Assembly (NCBI GenBank): GCA_945861195.1
Contig: CAMATS010000058.1
Span: forward strand, 1 to 9,737
DNA: 9,737 nucleotides
DNA from: Rhodoferax sp. OV413
GTDB lineage: Bacteria > Pseudomonadota > Gammaproteobacteria > Burkholderiales > Burkholderiaceae_C
Direction of reading: 5' to 3'
A program made the translations under genes and the position numbers. Positions 6,273-9,737 of this stretch are shown in pieces (position 1 is the stretch's first letter; every line of letters begins with the position of its first letter). Below the pieces are notes generated by a model. The model was not told the DNA's origin, made no database searches, and saw only the letters and a program-made list of their open reading frames with translations.

Positions 6273-8645
6273 CACAGTCAACTTCGCCACACTCAAAGCC
6301 AGCCACTTCACACCGTGGCGCGGGAAACTGATTTGCGCCCGGGCGTCCTCGCCCACGCCTTCCAGAGCCTGCACAGTTCCCTCGCCAAATTTGTTGTGGA
6401 AGACTTTCATGCCAGCGCTCAGGCCGTGGCCCGGGTCGGTCTTGCGCTTGGGCAGGGACGGGCTGGCAAAACGCGAATAGTCGGTGCCAAACAGACCCCC
6501 GGTTTTGACATGACCCGAAACACTGCTGCCCGAGTGTGTGTCAGCGCCGGCACCAAAGCCGCTCTGGCGCGGCGTCACCCACTTCAGCGCGGCCTCGGGC
6601 AGTTCTTCAAAGAAGCGGCTTTTGAGGTTGTAGCGGGTCTGCCCGTGCAACATACGGGTTTGCGAATGGCTCAGGTACAGCCGCTTGCGCGCGCGGGTGA
6701 TTGCCACATACATCAGGCGGCGCTCTTCTTCGAGGCCGTCGCGGTCGCTCATAGAGTTTTCGTGCGGAAACAGGCCCTCTTCCATGCCGGTGATGAAGAC
6801 CGCGTCAAACTCCAGCCCCTTGCTGGCGTGCACCGTCATCAGCTGCACCGCGTCCTGCCCGGCCTGGGCCTGGTTGTCACCGGCCTCCAGCGCTGCATGC
6901 GACAAGAAGGCGGAGAGTGGCGACATCGTCTCGCCGCTGTCGGCATCCGGTGCGGGCTCATCCAAAACCGGCTGGTTAAGGTCCAGCCCCTGCGAGGCCG
7001 GCGACTGACTCAGCGCACCGCGTCCAAAACCTTCGATGGTGACAAAGCTCTCGGCGGCGTTCTCCAGCTCCTCGAGGTTTTCCACCCGGTCGGCGCCCTC
7101 GCGGTCGGCGCGGTAGTGGGTGAGCAGGCCGCTGTGCGCCAGAGTCAGGCTGACGATTTCGCGCAGGCTGAGGCCTTGGCTGCGTTCGCGCAGCACATCG
7201 ATGCCAGCCAAAAAGGCTGCAATATTGCTGCCAGCTCTGCCAGTCAGGGCGCTTACCGCATCGCTGAGCGCACAGCCGCTGGCCCGCGCCTCGTCTTGCA
7301 GCAACTCCAGGCTGCGCAGACCGATGCCGCGTGGCGGAAAGTTAACTGCGCGCAAAAAACTGGTGTCATCGCGCGGGTTCTCCAAGAGCCGCAGGTAGGC
7401 CAGCGCATGTTTGATTTCGGCCCGCTCAAAAAAGCGCAAACCACCGTACACCTTGTACGGCAGCCCGGCGCTAAACAATGCGGTCTCGATCACCCGGCTT
7501 TGCGCGTTGCTGCGGTAGAGCACCGCAATTTCGTGCCGCGCCAGGCCGTCGCGCACCAGCTGGCGCATCTCATCCACCATCCACTGGGCCTCGGCAAAGT
7601 CGCTGGTGGCCTCGAACACCCGCACCGGCTCGCCCGGGCCCTGCGCAGTGCGCAAGTTTTTGCCCAGGCGGCGGCTGTTGTGGCTGATCAGCTCATTGGC
7701 GCTGTCGAGGATGTTGCTGCCGCTGCGGTAGTTTTCCTCCAGCTTGATCTGGTGGCGCACGCCGAACTCGCGAACAAAGTCGGCCATATTGCCCACGCGC
7801 GCGCCGCGAAACGCGTAAATGCTCTGGTCGTCGTCGCCCACCGCCAGCACGCAGCCGGTCGGCTTGAAGGCGGCAGCGCCGTCCACCGAGCCGCCCGCGC
7901 CGGTGCCGGTGCCGGCCAGCATCTTGAGCCAGGCGTACTGCAGCTTGTTGGTGTCTTGAAATTCGTCGACCAGGATGTGGCGGAAACGCCGCTGGTAGTG
8001 CTCGCGGATCGGGTCGTTGTCGCGCAGCACCTCGTAGCTGCGCAGCATCAGCTCACCAAAATCCACCACGCCCTCGCGCTGGCACTGCTCTTCATAGAGC
8101 TGGTAAATCGCCACCTTGCGCCGGGTCTCTTCGTCTTGCAGATCAACCTGATGGGGGCGCAGGCCGTCTTCCTTGCAGCCGCCAATAAACCACTGCATCT
8201 GCTTTTGCGGAAAGCGCTCGTCATCCAGCGCGAACTGCTTGTACAGGCGCTTGATGGCGGAGAGCTGGTCTTGCGTGTCGAGAATCTGAAAACTCTGCGG
8301 CAGGTTGGCAGTTTTGGCATGTGCGCGCAAAAACCGGTTGCACAGGCCGTGGAAGGTGCCGATCCACATGCCGCGCACATTGAGCGGCAACATGGCCGAC
8401 AGGCGCGTCATCATCTCGCGTGCGGCCTTGTTGGTGAATGTCACCGCCAGCACCCCGCCGGGCGAGACCTGCCCGGTTTGCAGCAGCCAGGCAATGCGCG
8501 TGGTCAGCACACGGGTTTTGCCCGAGCCCGCGCCGGCCAGAATCAGCGCATGCTCGGCCGGCAGGGTGACGGCGGCGCGTTGCTCGGGGTTGAGGTGGGC
8601 CAGCAGCGGGGGCTCGCTGTGTTGTTGTGTAATTGACGAGTCCAT
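6264..8645 (-). CDS. uvrD: ATP-dependent 3'-5' DNA helicase, UvrD/Rep family, 793 aa
   Basis: Superfamily 1A helicase of nucleotide-excision and mismatch repair. All motifs are visible: Walker A GAGSGKT (residues 38-44, Lys43), Ia VTFTNKAAREM, Ib GTFHGLCNRF, II DEFQDTN (Asp227, Glu228), III VGDDDQSIYAFRG, IV LEENYRSG, V MTVHASKGLEFD and VI YVAITRARK (Arg651). The C-terminal tail KFGEGTVQALEG...KWLALSVAKL matches the UvrD Tudor-like domain, which in E. coli contacts RNA polymerase and favours UvrD over Rep. Relative to E. coli there is a Gly/Thr-rich insert between motifs II and III (about 244-263). The start at 8645 (MDSS) sits about 18 residues before the conserved LNPEQRAAV. There is no clear Shine-Dalgarno sequence, and a TACAAT box ends 5 nt upstream, so a leaderless message is possible. 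The open frame continues upstream across the divergent gene but has no conserved content there. Its last ~80 codons are duplicated downstream. Confidence 0.95.
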   Translation of the reverse strand: MDSSITQQHSEPPLLAHLNPEQRAAVTLPAEHALILAGAGSGKTRVLTTRIAWLLQTGQVSPGGVLAVTFTNKAAREMMTRLSAMLPLNVRGMWIGTFHGLCNRFLRAHAKTANLPQSFQILDTQDQLSAIKRLYKQFALDDERFPQKQMQWFIGGCKEDGLRPHQVDLQDEETRRKVAIYQLYEEQCQREGVVDFGELMLRSYEVLRDNDPIREHYQRRFRHILVDEFQDTNKLQYAWLKMLAGTGTGAGGSVDGAAAFKPTGCVLAVGDDDQSIYAFRGARVGNMADFVREFGVRHQIKLEENYRSGSNILDSANELISHNSRRLGKNLRTAQGPGEPVRVFEATSDFAEAQWMVDEMRQLVRDGLARHEIAVLYRSNAQSRVIETALFSAGLPYKVYGGLRFFERAEIKHALAYLRLLENPRDDTSFLRAVNFPPRGIGLRSLELLQDEARASGCALSDAVSALTGRAGSNIAAFLAGIDVLRERSQGLSLREIVSLTLAHSGLLTHYRADREGADRVENLEELENAAESFVTIEGFGRGALSQSPASQGLDLNQPVLDEPAPDADSGETMSPLSAFLSHAALEAGDNQAQAGQDAVQLMTVHASKGLEFDAVFITGMEEGLFPHENSMSDRDGLEEERRLMYVAITRARKRLYLSHSQTRMLHGQTRYNLKSRFFEELPEAALKWVTPRQSGFGAGADTHSGSSVSGHVKTGGLFGTDYSRFASPSLPKRKTDPGHGLSAGMKVFHNKFGEGTVQALEGVGEDARAQISFPRHGVKWLALSVAKLTVLA

Positions 8646-8660
8646 CACCCATTGTAGAAA
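8633..8660 (+). promoter_or_regulatory. Putative sigma-70 promoter for the secreted CxxC protein gene
   Basis: TTGACG (8633-8638, five of six matches to the -35 consensus) is followed after 16 nt by TAGAAA (8655-8660, four of six to the -10). A start near 8667 would leave a leader of about 17 nt before the ATG at 8684, with room for the AGG ribosome site near 8672. The -35 lies inside the first codons of the divergent uvrD gene. This was seen by eye and has no experimental support. Confidence 0.4.
8651..8656 (-). promoter_or_regulatory. Putative -10 element (TACAAT) for uvrD
   Basis: Read on the minus strand, TACAAT matches the -10 consensus at five of six positions and ends 5 nt before the uvrD ATG. 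It overlaps the TAGAAA -10 of the divergent gene by two bases. No clear -35 is seen at 16-18 nt. I found no LexA-type CTGT-N8-ACAG operator here, only an isolated CTGT half-site. Confidence 0.33.
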
Positions 8661-8683
8661 GCCGTTTTGGACAGGCTGCCCCC

Positions 8684-9466
8684 ATGAAACATTGTTTATA
8701 TTTGCTGCTGCTGTTGGCACCGCTACTGCCCAGCGTCCAGGCCCAGGGCGTGTGCAGCAGCGACGCCCAGCCGCAACCGGTGCGCCTGCTGGAACGCTTT
8801 TTAAGTGCCGACTGCGAACCCTGCTGGAGCCGGGCCAGCCCTCAAGCGTCGGCAAAGAACCAGGCGAGCGGGCACAGCGACCAGGTTTTAACGCTCGACT
8901 GGATCCTGCCGAGCCGCCAAGGCGATGAGGCAGCGCTGTCGGGCGCAGCCAGTCGCGACGCCATGCTGCGCCTGCAAACCCTGGGCCGGCCGGCCCCCGC
9001 CCGAGAGATGCAGCTGAGCAGCGCAGTAGCCAAGCGCAGCGCCTACCGGCTGCGGGTGGCGCATGGTGTGGCGCTGGGCGGCTATATCGGCGCCTCGATC
9101 GAGGTGCGTGGCATGCCATCGCCAAAGGCTGCAAGCCCGGCCCCGACGCCGGGGGGTTCGCAGCGGGGCGAAACCACCGCGGTGCTGCTGCTGGTCGAGA
9201 CCATAGTCGCGGGCACCGAGGGCACACCAATCACCCGCCACCTGGTGCGAAACATGTTGCAAATTCCATGGCCTGGTGTCAATGCAACAGGCCACCAAGA
9301 ACCACCCAGCCTGCTGGAGCGCCGGCCCTTGAGCGTTCCCAGCGGTGCGCAGGCGCAGCGCTTGCGGGTGGTGGGTTGGTTGCAAGACCGACAGGGCCGG
9401 CTGCTGGCGGCGGCCCAATCGGCCTGTGTGCCTGAGCTCGAAGACAGTGCCAGCACACCGCCCTGA
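8684..9466 (+). CDS. Secreted protein of unknown function with CxxC motif (thioredoxin-like / DUF1223-like), 260 aa
   Basis: The protein has a signal peptide: MKHC, the hydrophobic core LYLLLLLAPLLP, and a probable VQA cleavage site after residue 20. It is therefore expected in the periplasm or outside the cell. Near the mature N-terminus, VRLLERFLSADCEPCWSRA carries Cys44-x-x-Cys47 right after a predicted beta strand, the place where thioredoxin-fold proteins hold their redox pair. The next strand, QVLTLDWILPS, and the helix that follows recall the DUF1223 layout. I could not find a cis-Pro loop, so redox activity is only inferred. Cys24 and the Cys near the C-terminus might also form a disulfide. 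The central region (about 145-165) is rich in Pro, Ser and Gly and looks like a flexible linker. The start is supported by the signal peptide and an AGG about 10 nt upstream. The gene is divergent from uvrD (38 bp) and followed by a terminator-like hairpin. Confidence 0.8.
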   Translation: MKHCLYLLLLLAPLLPSVQAQGVCSSDAQPQPVRLLERFLSADCEPCWSRASPQASAKNQASGHSDQVLTLDWILPSRQGDEAALSGAASRDAMLRLQTLGRPAPAREMQLSSAVAKRSAYRLRVAHGVALGGYIGASIEVRGMPSPKAASPAPTPGGSQRGETTAVLLLVETIVAGTEGTPITRHLVRNMLQIPWPGVNATGHQEPPSLLERRPLSVPSGAQAQRLRVVGWLQDRQGRLLAAAQSACVPELEDSASTPP

Positions 9467-9472
9467 CTCCGA

Positions 9473-9478
9473 TAGAAT
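9473..9478 (+). promoter_or_regulatory. Possible -10 element (TAGAAT) upstream of guaC
   Basis: TAGAAT matches the -10 consensus at five of six positions and lies just after the stop of the upstream gene. A start site 6-7 nt downstream would fall at the base of the following hairpin. No matching -35 is visible at 16-18 nt, so this is a weak call. Confidence 0.25.
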
Positions 9479-9484
9479 CAAGCC

Positions 9485-9517
9485 CCGGGCCCAAGCAATT
9501 GCGGCCCGGTTTTTTTT
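9485..9517 (+). terminator. Intrinsic terminator-like hairpin with eight-T tract
   Basis: CCGGGCC (9485-9491) pairs perfectly with GGCCCGG (9503-9509) around an 11-nt loop that contains the palindrome GCAATTGC. Eight T (9510-9517) follow at once. This is a textbook rho-independent terminator for the secreted-protein gene, whose stop is 18 nt upstream. Because it also lies 32 nt before guaC, it could act as a leader attenuator if guaC is transcribed from the TAGAAT box ahead of it. Confidence 0.8.
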
Positions 9518-9549
9518 GGCTCACTTTTTTTAAACAGGCGGCCTGCACC

Positions 9550-9737
9550 ATGGACATCTTTGACTACGACAACATCCTGCTGCTGCCGCGCAAATGCCGT
9601 GTGGACAGCCGCTCGGAGTGCGACACCAGCGTCGAGTTTGGGCCGCGCCGCTTCCGGCTGCCAGTGGTGCCAGCCAACATGAAGACCGTGGTCAGTGAAG
9701 ACATCTGCATCTGGCTGGCCCAGGCCGGCTACTTTTA
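9550..9737 (+). CDS. guaC: GMP reductase GuaC, N-terminal 62 codons, cut by window edge
   Basis: GMP reductase converts GMP to IMP and ammonia using NADPH, feeding guanine nucleotides back into the common purine pool. The visible part begins MDIFDYDNILLLPRK and continues through CRVDSRSECDTSVEFG and LPVVPANMKTVV to WLAQAGYF. These are hallmark N-terminal strands of the (beta/alpha)8 barrel in the IMPDH/GMPR superfamily. The N-terminal spacing fits the GuaC type of GMP reductase better than IMP dehydrogenase, which would show a different N-terminus and a CBS insert further on. The catalytic Cys loop lies beyond the window. The ATG at 9550 has an AGG about 11 nt upstream. A strong hairpin with T-tract precedes the gene. 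Confidence 0.9.
   Translation, partial: MDIFDYDNILLLPRKCRVDSRSECDTSVEFGPRRFRLPVVPANMKTVVSEDICIWLAQAGYF

Larger units (their letters stand above)
5939..6501. repeat. Direct tandem duplication, copy 2 (563 bp)
   Basis: The second unit begins at GTTTTGGCATG (5939-5949) and continues into the intact uvrD gene. The homology ends at about 6501-6512, where the uvrD sequence has GTTTTGACATG, one mismatch from the junction 11-mer. It is 6 nt longer than copy 1, owing to a larger spacer between the two stop codons. Here the membrane-protein tail is the relic and the uvrD tail is the functional one. Confidence 0.93.

Noticed and set aside
5382..6512. Insertion sequence or phage attachment site as cause of the duplication
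   Set aside because: There is no transposase or integrase, no terminal inverted repeats at the unit ends, and the repeated content is ordinary host gene sequence.
6315..8636. A 773-codon open frame on the plus strand
   Set aside because: It is entirely antisense to uvrD, with low-complexity translation and no recognisable domain. It is a shadow of strongly biased codon use.
8646..8683. LexA (SOS) operator ahead of uvrD
   Set aside because: Only an isolated CTGT half-site is present, with no ACAG partner at the right spacing.
8646..9230. An upstream extension of the uvrD frame adding 195 residues
   Set aside because: The extension crosses the divergent signal-peptide gene and is Arg/Pro/Ala-rich. 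Helicase homology begins just after the ATG at 8645.
1..9737. CRISPR array, tRNA, rRNA, toxin-antitoxin or defence island
   Set aside because: There are no regularly spaced short repeats, no tRNA-like clover sequences, and no known defence or toxin motifs. The genes are housekeeping or isolated unknowns.

Overview
The window is a stretch of GC-rich bacterial chromosome that looks like a betaproteobacterium of the order Burkholderiales, probably Comamonadaceae. The evidence is the gene order polA / DUF2782 / thrB / BPSS1780-type membrane protein, the UvrD-type helicase with a KWLALSVAKL tail, and a GMP reductase close to uvrD. The placement comes from protein resemblance and synteny, not from a database search. 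The content is mostly housekeeping. There is no CRISPR array, tRNA, rRNA, transposase, integrase or recognisable defence system.

Layout. (1) Positions 1-722, minus strand: the N-terminal 240 codons of a class V PLP-dependent aminotransferase, cut by the window edge and translationally overlapping the end of polA. (2) 719-3544, minus: complete DNA polymerase I (941 aa) with all three domains and their catalytic residues. (3) 3612-5682, plus, divergent from polA: a compact three-gene unit made of a small exported DUF2782 protein, homoserine kinase ThrB (5-nt gap) and a six-helix membrane protein (ATGA overlap). (4) 5382-6501: an imperfect direct tandem duplication of about 557 bp. It repeats the last 99 residues of the membrane protein together with the last ~83 residues of the convergent uvrD gene. 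One orphan tail of each gene is therefore left between the intact genes. (5) 6264-8645, minus: complete UvrD/Rep-type DNA helicase (793 aa). (6) 8684-9466, plus: a secreted protein of unknown function with a CxxC motif in a thioredoxin-like context, divergent from uvrD across 38 bp. (7) 9485-9517: a strong intrinsic-terminator-like hairpin with eight T. (8) 9550-9737, plus: the start of GMP reductase guaC, cut by the window edge.

The genes belong to separate cell functions: DNA repair and replication (polA, uvrD), threonine biosynthesis (thrB), purine interconversion (guaC) and amino-group transfer. They do not form one system. The most notable structural event is the tandem duplication at the BPSS1780/uvrD convergent junction. 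It has an 11-bp microhomology at its breakpoints and about 3.6% divergence between copies, mostly at synonymous sites. Other points of interest are two genes that may be read from leaderless transcripts, overlapping divergent -10 elements at the uvrD start, and the hairpin plus T-tract directly ahead of guaC.
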